Source of the DNA: Bacteroidetes bacterium UBA6661
GTDB lineage: Bacteria > Bacteroidota > Bacteroidia > AKYH767-A > OLB10
DNA length: 9,380 nucleotides
Direction: 5' to 3'
Assembly: GCA_002455375.1 (NCBI GenBank)
Contig: DKKR01000015.1
Coordinates: 1-9,380, forward strand
The notes under the pieces are model-generated. The model made no database searches and was not told where the DNA came from. It saw only the letters and a list, made by a program, of their open reading frames with translations. This document shows positions 1-6,803 of this stretch, piece after piece (position 1 is the stretch's first letter; each line of letters opens with the position of its first letter). The translations under genes and the position numbers were made by a program.

Positions 1-293
1 CCGCCCCAATCACCATGACAATCTTGTATGCATGGTTGTAATCCTGTTAGTCCACCTACACAAGTGCTGCAAGAATCAATAAATGCAGTACCACCCCAGT
101 CGCCATGACAATCTTGTGTGCAGGGTTGTAGCCCTGTTAATCCACCAACACATGTATTACATGAATCAATGAATGCTGTACCACCCCAATCACCGTGACA
201 ATCCTGTGTGCAAGGTTGCAGTCCGGTGCTACCACCAACACAAGTATTGCAAGAATCTAAAAATGCAGTGCCATTAAAAACACCATTACAATC
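1..293 (-). repeat. 90-bp tandem repeat encoding 30-residue Cys-rich units
   Basis: Three complete in-frame units (293-204, 203-114, 113-24) and the first 23 bases of a fourth lie at the left edge. The unit reads approximately DCHGDWGGTAFIDSC, then NTCVGG, LTGLQPC and TQ, with Cys at unit positions 2, 15, 18 and 28. The first unit diverges most (DCNGVFNGTAFLD); the later ones are nearly identical in protein and differ mainly at silent positions. Similar DCxG...GTAxxDxCxxCxGG repeats occur in secreted proteins of Bacteroidota and other marine bacteria, where they are compared with calcium-binding thrombospondin type 3 repeats. A role as a Ca-stabilised, disulfide-bonded stalk is inferred. The total copy number is unknown because the array continues off the window. 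Confidence 0.93.
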
Positions 294-2477
294 GGTTGTA
301 CAATTTGGATAAACACTTTTTTCATTGTAACCACTGAGGCCTCCGTCATCAGTTACTGTAAGTTTTATTCGGTAATAATAAGTTTCACCATCGCAACCGG
401 CAGGCAAAATAGTTACAGAAGTAATTTTGTTTGTGTCAGTAGGTTCCGGATGTTCATGTTGGTTATGATGAAAATAAACATTCCATTTATAGTGTAGTTG
501 ACCCGGTGCATGCTCAGCATCTGTCACTGTTGCCTGAAGTGGTAGCGTTGAGATTTGAAGCATGGAATATAAATCACCATCATTAAAACTTGTAATGTTT
601 ACAACAGGAGGTGTATTATTTATTGAGATAAAAACAGAGTCTTTGGCAGCGTTACCTGCTGTATCAGTAACAGTTAATACAGCCCAATAACTTAGAATTA
701 CACCACCCGGGCTTGTGTAAGTATGCTGTGGGTTAATCTGAGTAGAAGTAAAGCCATCGCCAAAACTCCAGAAGAAAGATAGTGAATCATTCTCCGGATC
801 ATGTGATTGACTTCCATTAAACTGAACAACTAACGGTGATGCACCATACATGGTGTCAGACAATGCAACAGCAGTTGGGATGTTGTTTACATTTCCAACA
901 TAACATATTTTTCTGATTTGATCGGGATATTTGACATAATTGAGACAACCATCCTTATTATTTTCAGTCAGAAAAACTACAGGTCCCATATTGGATGCAA
1001 AATCTCTTACATAGATTGCTGTATCGTTTGCATTAAATTTAAATTGCTTAATCCATTCACCACCATAATCAGCATGGAAATAACTTCCTTGTAAATCCAA
1101 AGGAAATTTATTGCCCTGATATAATGGTCCTGCAACAGAGGCAAATCCGCCAAAACGAACACCATCTACAGGCGATAATGGATTATCTATATCTATTGTT
1201 GAAGCATTGTTTCCGGTGAAAATTCCGGTTCGGGCGCGATTGCCATGATAGTAATCAATAACAGGTCGTGCGTGAATGAAGGTATGCACGGTTGCTGGAA
1301 TTGGTTGTACTGGGTTACAAGAGTTGTTAAAACTTACAATGCCATTAGCAGTAGGATTTTTTACCAATTCATGAAATGTAAAATAGGGTTGTGTGCAACC
1401 ACCAAAACCATAAAGTGGATTAGGCGCAAAGAAGTTAAATTGTTTTGCAGCAAAATAGTTCGGATCTAAATCATAACCTTGATATACAGGCCAGCCAAAA
1501 TTCATTCCGGGGCTATTGCATATATTTATGTCTTCCCAAAATTGCCAACCCACATCACCTACATAAAATGTTCCGGGGTTACCTGCTGTGGGGTCTGATT
1601 CTCCTGTACCCGGTTTAAGTGAAATGCGAAATGGATTTCTTAATCCCAATGCCCAAACTCTTGATTGAGGAGAACGTGCATCGGTACTGTCATAAAAAGG
1701 ATTAGAAGGAATTCCATCACCGGTTGCCGGATCTAATCGCAAAAGTTTTCCATTCAATGATTGGATTAGCTGTGCCCGATAAGCACCCACATTTTGTTGT
1801 GGTGTGATAATACTATCGGCTATTGCTTGAGCCCAGTAACTGAGAATAGAAGATATTTGCCCACTATCCGCTGTTGCAGGTGAAGCACCATCACCGGCAG
1901 ATACAATCAATGTTCCATCTGTTGCAAATAATAATGTTCCTGCACTATGTGTGTCATACAAAACAGGGATTCCTGTTTTTTTTGTTTCACCCAGTAAAAC
2001 AAGTCTGCTTCCGGGAATAGTTGTTGTAAAGTTAGTTGCAGCATCTGCTGTATATCTTGTAATGCGGCAAATAGTTGCAGCGTCATATTCATTTGTTGTT
2101 GGACTGTAGCTGCCTGTACCGTAGTGAAGAAGATAGTGCCTATCAACAACATAATATAAATAAAAATATCCGTTAGTTCTGAAGTTAGGGTCAATTGCAA
2201 AACCATTCATGCCATGATCACGCCAATTGCCCACTTCTTCACTAATGTTTATTAAAGGTTGTGGTAATTTAACGCCATTAGTATCAACTACCCAAACCAA
2301 TCCGGCTTTTTCCCAAACATATTGTTGTCCTGTTGAATCTTCGGTGTACCCTTCTAAAAAGTCCCAACCTGTGCTTACAAGTTGATCAGTAAATTGTGGT
2401 GGAAGTACCTGTGCTTTTAGTGAATGATTTATTGAAAGAAAAATAATTAAAATAAAAGTAAAGTAGTGATGTTTCAT
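1..2477 (-). CDS. Secreted glucose/sorbosone dehydrogenase-like beta-propeller with PKD-like domain and Cys-rich repeats (3' end off window)
   Basis: From the ATG at 2477 the frame stays open to the left edge: 825 complete codons and no stop. Residues 1-22 form a signal peptide (MKHHY, hydrophobic core, LKA before QVLPP). Residues about 25-520 match the PQQ-dependent soluble glucose/sorbosone dehydrogenase fold: NWRDHGMNGFAIDP near 80, THSAGTLLFATDG with H177 where the family has its catalytic His, NGKLLRLDP near 242, GLRNPFR with R280-N281 (sGDH has an Arg-Asn pair here) and NFGWPVYQG near 326. A PKD-like domain follows (about 525-618, WSFGDG motif), then a second beta-sandwich (about 619-722) with a His cluster in WNVYFHHNQHEH (665-676). 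From about residue 729 come 30-residue repeats with four Cys each. The likely role is oxidation of an extracellular sugar or related alcohol; substrate and PQQ use are inferred. The missing C-terminus may carry a type IX secretion sorting domain, which I cannot see. Confidence 0.85.
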   Translation of the reverse strand, partial: MKHHYFTFILIIFLSINHSLKAQVLPPQFTDQLVSTGWDFLEGYTEDSTGQQYVWEKAGLVWVVDTNGVKLPQPLINISEEVGNWRDHGMNGFAIDPNFRTNGYFYLYYVVDRHYLLHYGTGSYSPTTNEYDAATICRITRYTADAATNFTTTIPGSRLVLLGETKKTGIPVLYDTHSAGTLLFATDGTLIVSAGDGASPATADSGQISSILSYWAQAIADSIITPQQNVGAYRAQLIQSLNGKLLRLDPATGDGIPSNPFYDSTDARSPQSRVWALGLRNPFRISLKPGTGESDPTAGNPGTFYVGDVGWQFWEDINICNSPGMNFGWPVYQGYDLDPNYFAAKQFNFFAPNPLYGFGGCTQPYFTFHELVKNPTANGIVSFNNSCNPVQPIPATVHTFIHARPVIDYYHGNRARTGIFTGNNASTIDIDNPLSPVDGVRFGGFASVAGPLYQGNKFPLDLQGSYFHADYGGEWIKQFKFNANDTAIYVRDFASNMGPVVFLTENNKDGCLNYVKYPDQIRKICYVGNVNNIPTAVALSDTMYGASPLVVQFNGSQSHDPENDSLSFFWSFGDGFTSTQINPQHTYTSPGGVILSYWAVLTVTDTAGNAAKDSVFISINNTPPVVNITSFNDGDLYSMLQISTLPLQATVTDAEHAPGQLHYKWNVYFHHNQHEHPEPTDTNKITSVTILPAGCDGETYYYRIKLTVTDDGGLSGYNEKSVYPNCTTDCNGVFNGTAFLDSCNTCVGGSTGLQPCTQDCHGDWGGTAFIDSCNTCVGGLTGLQPCTQDCHGDWGGTAFIDSCSTCVGGLTGLQPCIQDCHGDWG

Positions 2478-2506
2478 GATATCGGTTTATTACAGAATTG
2501 CAGAAA

Positions 2507-2514
2507 CAAATATA
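2507..2514 (-). promoter_or_regulatory. Bacteroidota-type -7 promoter box (TATATTTG) for the secreted dehydrogenase
   Basis: On the minus strand, TATATTTG matches the Bacteroidota sigma-ABfr -7 consensus TAnnTTTG at every fixed position. It ends 29 bases before the ATG at 2477, which would put the transcript start near 2502 and leave a leader of about 25 bases. No good TTG -33 element sits at the usual distance, and no Shine-Dalgarno sequence precedes the ATG, as is common in this phylum. Confidence 0.55.
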
Positions 2515-2632
2515 AATGTCTAAAAAGTATTAGTGATAGAAAACCTTTTTAGTTTTCAACTTACAGTTTAAGAGTATAAAAAGTGTTAATTTGTTATTAG
2601 TGAATGATATGTTTGCTTTTAACAAGTATGCA

Positions 2633-2659
2633 ATTGAAGTAAATTCAATCTTTTTTTTT
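2633..2659 (+). terminator. Possible plus-strand intrinsic terminator (ATTGAA/TTCAAT stem, T9)
   Basis: ATTGAA (2633-2638) and TTCAAT (2644-2649) form a 6-bp stem with a 5-base loop, followed by C and nine T residues. The geometry suits an intrinsic terminator reading on the plus strand, but the stem has only one G-C pair. No plus-strand gene ends here, so it would stop only antisense transcription entering the FKBP operon. It may be chance in AT-rich DNA. Confidence 0.25.
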
Positions 2660-2673
2660 ATAATGACACTATT

Positions 2674-2698
2674 AAAAAAGTCTGATATTTATTTCAGA
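2674..2698 (-). terminator. Probable intrinsic terminator of the xerD-FKBP operon
   Basis: On the minus strand TCTGA (2698-2694) pairs with TCAGA (2685-2681) across an 8-base loop and is followed by C and six T residues. The stop codon of the two-domain FKBP gene lies at the stem-loop junction. The stem is short, so the call is moderate, but orientation and position fit the end of the four-gene operon. Confidence 0.4.
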
Positions 2699-3540
2699 AC
2701 TTTTAACAACTCAATTTCAAAAATAATTGGTGTGTAAGGTGGAATAGGACCATAACCTTTTTCGCCATAAGCACTGTTAGAAGGAAGTACAACTACAACT
2801 TTGCCACCTTCTTTCATTCGTTGTAAAGCTTCATTCCATCCATCAACAAGTCCATTGCTTCCAACTTTACAGCGAAAAGGATTCTGAATATCTGTGCGTT
2901 TGTCAAAAACAGTTCCATCAAGAAAACTGCCTGTGTACAGAACATCAACAATATTTTCAGCATTGGCACTGCGGCCTTTTCCCTCTTTAATTACTGTGAA
3001 AAAAGTTCCTGTTGGAAGAAATTCTCCTTTCAGGTTATGATCAATTACATAGTTGTTTACTAACGTTGTCTCTTCATCTCTCTTTTTCTTTTTTGCTAAT
3101 GAAAGCTCTTTTTCATACTCCTTGAGATGCGTAATTTTAGTCAATCGTACTTCAAAAATTATTTTACTCCCCGGTTTAATATAATGCGGAAGAGATTGTT
3201 TGAGTGATTCATTATAAAATTTTTCCGCATCAATTTTAAATTGTGCACTATCACCAGGTTGCATCAAAGCAAGTCCTTCGTTAATATCGCCTGAATATTG
3301 TGGTTTTTTCAGAATAAGTCTGAATGAATCAGAAATGGCTTGCGAATTAAACAGCACAGTGTCATTCTCAGTTTTATATAGCATGTTTAAATTGAGAATA
3401 TCTCCCGGTTTTGCATTTGTTCCATTTTTCTTTGCATCAATAATGCAGTATTCAAGACCGGATTCAAGTTTGTTGAATTTTTTACCACAGGATGAAATCA
3501 GAAGTAGTGTAGATAAAAGAAAAGCAATTTGTTTAAACAT
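2689..3540 (-). CDS. Two-domain FKBP-type peptidyl-prolyl isomerase lipoprotein
   Basis: This 283-residue lipoprotein has a signal peptide ending in the lipobox LISSC (Cys18), so it should be anchored in the periplasmic or outer-membrane leaflet. The C-terminal domain (about 175-281) is a recognisable FKBP: VDVLYTGSFLDGTVFD near 198-213, GWNEAL with W235 at the floor of the proline pocket, and AYGEKGYGPIPP near 257-268. Residues about 28-136 follow the FKBP strand pattern (LFNS, MQPGDSAQF, IKPGSKIIFEVRL) but lack the active-site aromatics, so this looks like a degenerate FKBP domain kept for binding. A charged Lys/Glu-rich helix (about 137-165) links the two. It should catalyse or assist proline-limited folding of envelope proteins. 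Its ATG directly abuts the stop of the preceding FKBP gene, which implies translational coupling. Confidence 0.88.
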   Translation of the reverse strand: MFKQIAFLLSTLLLISSCGKKFNKLESGLEYCIIDAKKNGTNAKPGDILNLNMLYKTENDTVLFNSQAISDSFRLILKKPQYSGDINEGLALMQPGDSAQFKIDAEKFYNESLKQSLPHYIKPGSKIIFEVRLTKITHLKEYEKELSLAKKKKRDEETTLVNNYVIDHNLKGEFLPTGTFFTVIKEGKGRSANAENIVDVLYTGSFLDGTVFDKRTDIQNPFRCKVGSNGLVDGWNEALQRMKEGGKVVVVLPSNSAYGEKGYGPIPPYTPIIFEIELLKVLK

Positions 3541-4089
3541 TTATTTTTTTATTTTTTTCAATTCGACATCGTAATATAGAACTGCATTGGGTGGAATGTT
3601 TGCCCCATCACCGGTGAAACCATAACCCAATTTTGAAGGTGTTATTAAAACAGCCTTTTCTCCTTTTGACATCAGTAGAACTCCTTCTTGTAAACCAACA
3701 GGAAGGTCAGTTTTGCCGATTTGAAAAACCAAATTACCGGTACTGTCAGATGAATAACAAACAGTGCCATCAAGCAAGTGGACTCTGTAAGCAACTTCGA
3801 CAATGCTGTGGGAGTTTGGTTTAATATCTTTATTAGTCTTATATATATAGTATCTCAATCCAGATGCAGTAGTAGTAACCGGATATTTATATCGCTTAAG
3901 AAAATCTTCAATCTGATCATCTTCTGAATAAACCTGCGCTTTGTTGACTTTTACTAACTGTTCTTTTAATTTTTCAGGGTTTATTTGTTGTTGCTTCATT
4001 TGGTCTTGTTCGTTAGGGCTATTTTTACAAGAAGATGTAAGAATCAGCAAAGCAGCAATTGAAATAGAAAATAAAATCAAATTTTTCAT
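3541..4089 (-). CDS. FKBP-type peptidyl-prolyl isomerase lipoprotein, GldI-like
   Basis: I start this 182-residue protein at the ATG at 4089 (MKNLILFSIS), which opens directly into a lipoprotein signal peptide with lipobox LTSSC (Cys21). The in-frame ATG at 4125 would add 12 residues ahead of the signal and lies inside the upstream gene. After a Gln/Lys-rich linker, residues about 76-180 form one FKBP domain: VEVAYRVHLLDGTV, GLQEGVLLMSKGEKAV, YGFTGDGANIPP and YYDVELKKI. The pocket Trp is replaced by Leu (GLQEG) and the usual FD pair by CYSSD, so catalytic activity may be weak. The length, the lipoprotein anchor and the LQEGVLLMSKGE segment resemble GldI, a gliding-associated FKBP lipoprotein of Bacteroidota. 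No other gld gene is nearby, so I do not assign that name. Confidence 0.85.
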   Translation of the reverse strand: MKNLILFSISIAALLILTSSCKNSPNEQDQMKQQQINPEKLKEQLVKVNKAQVYSEDDQIEDFLKRYKYPVTTTASGLRYYIYKTNKDIKPNSHSIVEVAYRVHLLDGTVCYSSDSTGNLVFQIGKTDLPVGLQEGVLLMSKGEKAVLITPSKLGYGFTGDGANIPPNAVLYYDVELKKIKK

Positions 4090-4099
4090 CTTCGCAAAG

Positions 4100-5347
4100 T
4101 TAGCTATTGTTACATCTTGACGCAATATTGCGAGCTGCTATCATTGCTGTTGACCATGCAGCCTGAAAGTTAAATCCACCGGTAATGCCATCAACATTAA
4201 TCACTTCTCCTGCAAAAAACAGATTGTAGATTTTTTTGCTTTCCATAGTTTTCATATTGATTTCAGCCAAGTGAACGCCACCACACGTCACAAATTCTTC
4301 TTTGAATGTTGTTTTTCCGTTCATCGCTACTCGAAAGTCAGCTAACAAATTTACTAAGGTGTTGATTTGCTTTTTTGATAGTTGCGCATATTGTAGTTGT
4401 TTATCAATGTTTGCACATTCGAGTAAACGCTCCCATAATCGGTTCGGTATATTGGTGGAAAATTTATTGGTTGCTAAACTTAGCTTGGCATAAGTGTTTT
4501 TATTTTCAGTAAAAATCTCCAATGCTTTAGCATGATTTAATCCTTGTAAAAAATTTATGCTGACCTCAGTAAGATAATTCTTCTTGCCTAACCATTCTGC
4601 CGCCCATGCAGACATTCTTAAAACTACCGGACCGCTCAATCCCCAGTGTGTGATGAGTAACGGGCCTTTTTCAGTTCTGTTGTAGCCGGGTAAGGTTAAA
4701 GTAACTTCTACGGCAACGCCTTCAAGACCTTTGAATGGTGAATTTGGGATATTGAAAGTAAAAAGTGAGGGCGTTGGATTTAATATCGTATGATTGGATA
4801 CATTCGAAATCCACGAATATGCAGATGCTGCAGGATGCCCGCCTGAAGCAATGAGTAAAAATGTGGCATGCAAAGTAGTTTTGTCAGAGAGATGCAAAAT
4901 AAATTGACCATCTTCTGTTTGAGAATAACCAGTCAGTGCAACCCCGGTTTTAATAGTTATTCCGGATTTGTTTGCTTCATTCAGAAAGCAATTGATTATG
5001 GTTTCTGACGAATCAGTGTCAGGAAACATTCTTCCGTCAGATTCTGCTTTTAATTTTATTTTGTGCTGACTGAACCACTCAATAGTGTCAGCAGCATTGA
5101 ATTGATGAAAGCAACTTAGCAATTCTTTATTTCCCCGAGGATAATTTGCAGCCAATAATTTATTATCAAAACATTGATGCGTCACGTTGCACCGGCCACC
5201 ACCGGAAATACGAACCTTTGATAAAAGTTTATGTGTTTTTTCTAAGATAATTACCTCCAGATTGTTTGCCAGTTGTGCAGCATTGATAGCAGAAAAAAAA
5301 CCGGCAGCACCACCACCAACAATAACAAGTCGTTTCTTTTCACTCAT
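4100..5347 (-). CDS. HI0933/YhiN-family FAD-dependent oxidoreductase
   Basis: This 415-residue flavoprotein is full length for the HI0933 (YhiN/BaiN-like) family. The N-terminus has the dinucleotide-binding motif VIVGGGAAGFFSA (8-20) and an acidic strand end EVIILEK for the FAD ribose. Family signatures follow: RISGGGRCNVT (46-56), GRMFPDTDSSETI (105-117), LLIASGGHPAASAYS (164-178), THWGLSGPVVLRMS (233-246), TCGGVHLAEI (354-363) and FFAGEVINVDGITGGFNFQ (377-395). It should bind FAD and use NAD(P)H. Substrates of most members are unknown; gut homologues called BaiN were linked to bile-acid reduction, which should not be transferred here. Its start overlaps the xerD stop by 4 nt (ATGA), and its end lies 10 nt before the FKBP start, so it is cotranscribed with both. 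Confidence 0.9.
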   Translation of the reverse strand: MSEKKRLVIVGGGAAGFFSAINAAQLANNLEVIILEKTHKLLSKVRISGGGRCNVTHQCFDNKLLAANYPRGNKELLSCFHQFNAADTIEWFSQHKIKLKAESDGRMFPDTDSSETIINCFLNEANKSGITIKTGVALTGYSQTEDGQFILHLSDKTTLHATFLLIASGGHPAASAYSWISNVSNHTILNPTPSLFTFNIPNSPFKGLEGVAVEVTLTLPGYNRTEKGPLLITHWGLSGPVVLRMSAWAAEWLGKKNYLTEVSINFLQGLNHAKALEIFTENKNTYAKLSLATNKFSTNIPNRLWERLLECANIDKQLQYAQLSKKQINTLVNLLADFRVAMNGKTTFKEEFVTCGGVHLAEINMKTMESKKIYNLFFAGEVINVDGITGGFNFQAAWSTAMIAARNIASRCNNS

Positions 5348-6243
5348 GCGCGTGGATGATGTTGCATAATTTCCTGACGGAGATAATCTCTGTCTAAGTG
5401 AGTGTAAATTTCTGTTGTGGTAATACTTTCATGGCCGAGCATTTCCTGCACAGCACGTAAATCGGCACCACCTTCAATCAGGTGCGTGGCAAAGCTATGT
5501 CTGAACGTATGCGGACTGATTTTTTTCTTAAGCTGAATTTTAATTGCTAATTGTTTGATGATTGTAAAAACCATCACACGTGTTAACTGTGCACCTCTTC
5601 TGTTCAGAAAAAGAATGTCATCATTACCTGTCTTGATTTTAAGTTGTCTTCTGAAAGACTCTTCGTAAATATTAATATGTTTAATTGCAGAAGAGCCGAT
5701 TGGTACCAGTCTTTCTTTATTACCTTTACCGGTAATCTTTAAAAATCCAATGTCGAAGAATGAATTCGATTTTTTTAAGGAAATAAGTTCACTGACACGT
5801 AATCCTGAACTATAAAGAGTTTCGAGCATAGCTCTGTTACGCTGACCTTCTGCTGTACTCAAATCAATAGCATTTAACATAGCATCCACTTCTTCAATAG
5901 TTAAAAATTCAGGAAGTTTTCTGCCAAGTTTAGGTGTTTCTAATAGCGTTGTTGGGTCGTCAGAGATAATATTTTCAAGTAAGAGATATTTATAGAATGC
6001 TTTAACACCGGAAATAATTCTGGCTTGTGAACGGGCACTGAGATTCCGCTCGTTAATCCACTGAATAAATTCCTGAAGATGGTCTAATGTGAGCTTTTCT
6101 ACATTCTTTTCCGGGTGGGTTTCCAGAAGAAATTCATAAAGCAATTCCACATCATGCATATAAGCTTCATTGGAATTGGCAGATAATGATTTTTCCAGTT
6201 TAATGTATGCCGAAAAACCATTAAGATAAGCCGCTTTACTCAT
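5344..6243 (-). CDS. xerD: Site-specific tyrosine recombinase, XerD type
   Basis: The protein has 299 residues, typical of XerC/XerD. Residues about 1-90 form the SAM-like core-binding domain (LEKSLSANSNEAYMHDV; RSQARIISGVKAFYKYLL). Residues about 110-290 are the catalytic domain with all expected residues: R149 in SSGLRVSEL, K173 in TGKGNKERLVP, H245 and R248 in SPHTFRHSFATH, H271 in LGHESI, and the nucleophile Y280 in EIYTHL. It should act with a XerC partner at the chromosomal dif site to resolve chromosome dimers. XerD rather than XerC or an integrase is inferred from overall similarity and a core-genome setting with no phage or integron genes. It heads the operon and is divergent from rnpB. 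No Shine-Dalgarno sequence is evident, and the only -7-like match nearby (TATCTTAG, minus strand 6255-6248) is imperfect and very close to the ATG. Confidence 0.9.
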   Translation of the reverse strand: MSKAAYLNGFSAYIKLEKSLSANSNEAYMHDVELLYEFLLETHPEKNVEKLTLDHLQEFIQWINERNLSARSQARIISGVKAFYKYLLLENIISDDPTTLLETPKLGRKLPEFLTIEEVDAMLNAIDLSTAEGQRNRAMLETLYSSGLRVSELISLKKSNSFFDIGFLKITGKGNKERLVPIGSSAIKHINIYEESFRRQLKIKTGNDDILFLNRRGAQLTRVMVFTIIKQLAIKIQLKKKISPHTFRHSFATHLIEGGADLRAVQEMLGHESITTTEIYTHLDRDYLRQEIMQHHPRA

Positions 6244-6360
6244 TTTGCTAAGATAGCTAACCGAAATTCATTTCATGAGTTTGGTTTGATTTAAATTAAG
6301 TAAAAAAATCAACGATTGAATGTTTATTGACATTGACTAAAAACTAAAGGTAATAAACTG

Positions 6361-6368
6361 TATTTTTG
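6361..6368 (+). promoter_or_regulatory. Bacteroidota-type -7 promoter box (TATTTTTG) for rnpB
   Basis: TATTTTTG matches the TAnnTTTG consensus at all fixed positions. Its last base is 5 nt before 6373, where the P1 helix of RNase P RNA begins, so the predicted transcript start and the RNA 5' end coincide. Two TTGAC motifs (6327-6331 and 6333-6337) lie upstream, but about 25 bases or more from the box, which is longer than the usual -33 spacing. Confidence 0.65.
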
Positions 6369-6372
6369 TATC

Positions 6373-6760
6373 AGCAAGCCGCTCTATCGCTCTTAACTCG
6401 TTTAAGAGAGGAAAGTCCGGGCAACACAGAGCATCCTGCCTCCTGTTAAAGGAGGGTGTAGCTAAAGCGATGAAGCTATAACAGAAAGTGCCACAGAGAA
6501 AATAATTCCACCGGCAATGTATTGCACGGAGGTAAAGGTGAAAACGTGAGGTAAGAGCTTACGGGCATATTCAGCAATGAAAATGCAAGGTAAACCTCAG
6601 GAGTTGAAAGGCAAAATAAATCACGAACAGGTAATGGCTCGTTGCCGTTTGTTCAGCAATGAACATCTTCGTGAAGGGTATGCCGCAAACAGACAAATGA
6701 TAGGGGATTTGATTGCTGCAAAGTATTCAGATAACAGAATCCGGCTTACAGGCTTGCTTT
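6373..6760 (+). ncRNA. rnpB: RNase P RNA, bacterial class A-like
   Basis: This is the catalytic RNA that removes 5' leaders from pre-tRNAs. The conserved 5' core GAGAGGAAAGTCCGGGC is at 6406-6422 and pairs with the 3' core ACAGAATCCGGCTTA at 6734-6748 to form P4. ACAGAAAGTGCCACAGAGAA (6481-6500) and GGTAAAGGTGAAAACGTGAG (6532-6551) are further universal segments. P1 is a perfect 8-bp helix between AGCAAGCC (6373-6380) and GGCTTGCT (6751-6758). P3 is a 7-bp hairpin, CTCTTAA/TTAAGAG (6390-6408). The length of about 388 nt is normal. The exact 3' end is uncertain by a few bases because a T-run follows. An ORF reading across this RNA is a coincidence. Confidence 0.97.
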
Positions 6761-6770
6761 TTATTTTTTT
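6751..6770 (+). terminator. T-run after the rnpB P1 helix
   Basis: The 3' strand of P1 (GGCTTGCT) runs directly into TTTTATTTTTTT. With P1 as the closing stem this resembles intrinsic termination at the RNA end. The stem's other half is almost 390 nt upstream, so it is not a classic hairpin, and the run might instead be trimmed from a longer rnpB-pgpH transcript. Confidence 0.4.
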
Positions 6771-6803
6771 CTGCTGCATTGCTTTTTAATAATTTAGCAG
6801 CCA

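Larger units (their letters stand above)
2478..2688. other. Intergenic region between the dehydrogenase and the FKBP operon
   Basis: This AT-rich spacer of 211 bases separates two same-strand transcription units. It holds the dehydrogenase -7 box, a probable terminator for the FKBP operon at its right end, and an unexplained plus-oriented hairpin with a T-run at 2633-2659. I see no small ORF, tRNA or riboswitch in it. Confidence 0.6.

Noticed and set aside
1..293. Regular repeats resembling a CRISPR array
   Set aside because: The 90-bp units are contiguous with no unique spacers, are in frame, and encode a Cys-rich protein repeat.
1907..2206. A 99-codon minus-strand ORF with Gln-rich sequence
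   Set aside because: It is a frame-shifted reading of the dehydrogenase gene, whose own frame is continuous and gives clear family motifs.
4090..4125. An upstream ATG that would add 12 residues to the single-domain FKBP lipoprotein
   Set aside because: It lies inside the preceding flavoprotein gene and would put MRQDVTIANFAK before a textbook lipoprotein signal peptide; the ATG at 4089 is better.
5344..6243. Tyrosine recombinase as a sign of an integrated element or integron
   Set aside because: It is XerD-like in length and motifs and sits in an operon of housekeeping genes; I see no att sites, attC repeats, phage genes or tRNA target nearby.
6248..6255. TATCTTAG on the minus strand as a xerD promoter box
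   Set aside because: It mismatches TAnnTTTG at one fixed base, has no TTG at the right distance, and lies so close to the ATG that a leaderless mRNA would be required.
6577..6789. A 70-codon plus-strand ORF between xerD and pgpH
   Set aside because: It lies almost wholly inside RNase P RNA, covering its conserved 3' core and P1 strand, and its product resembles no protein I know.
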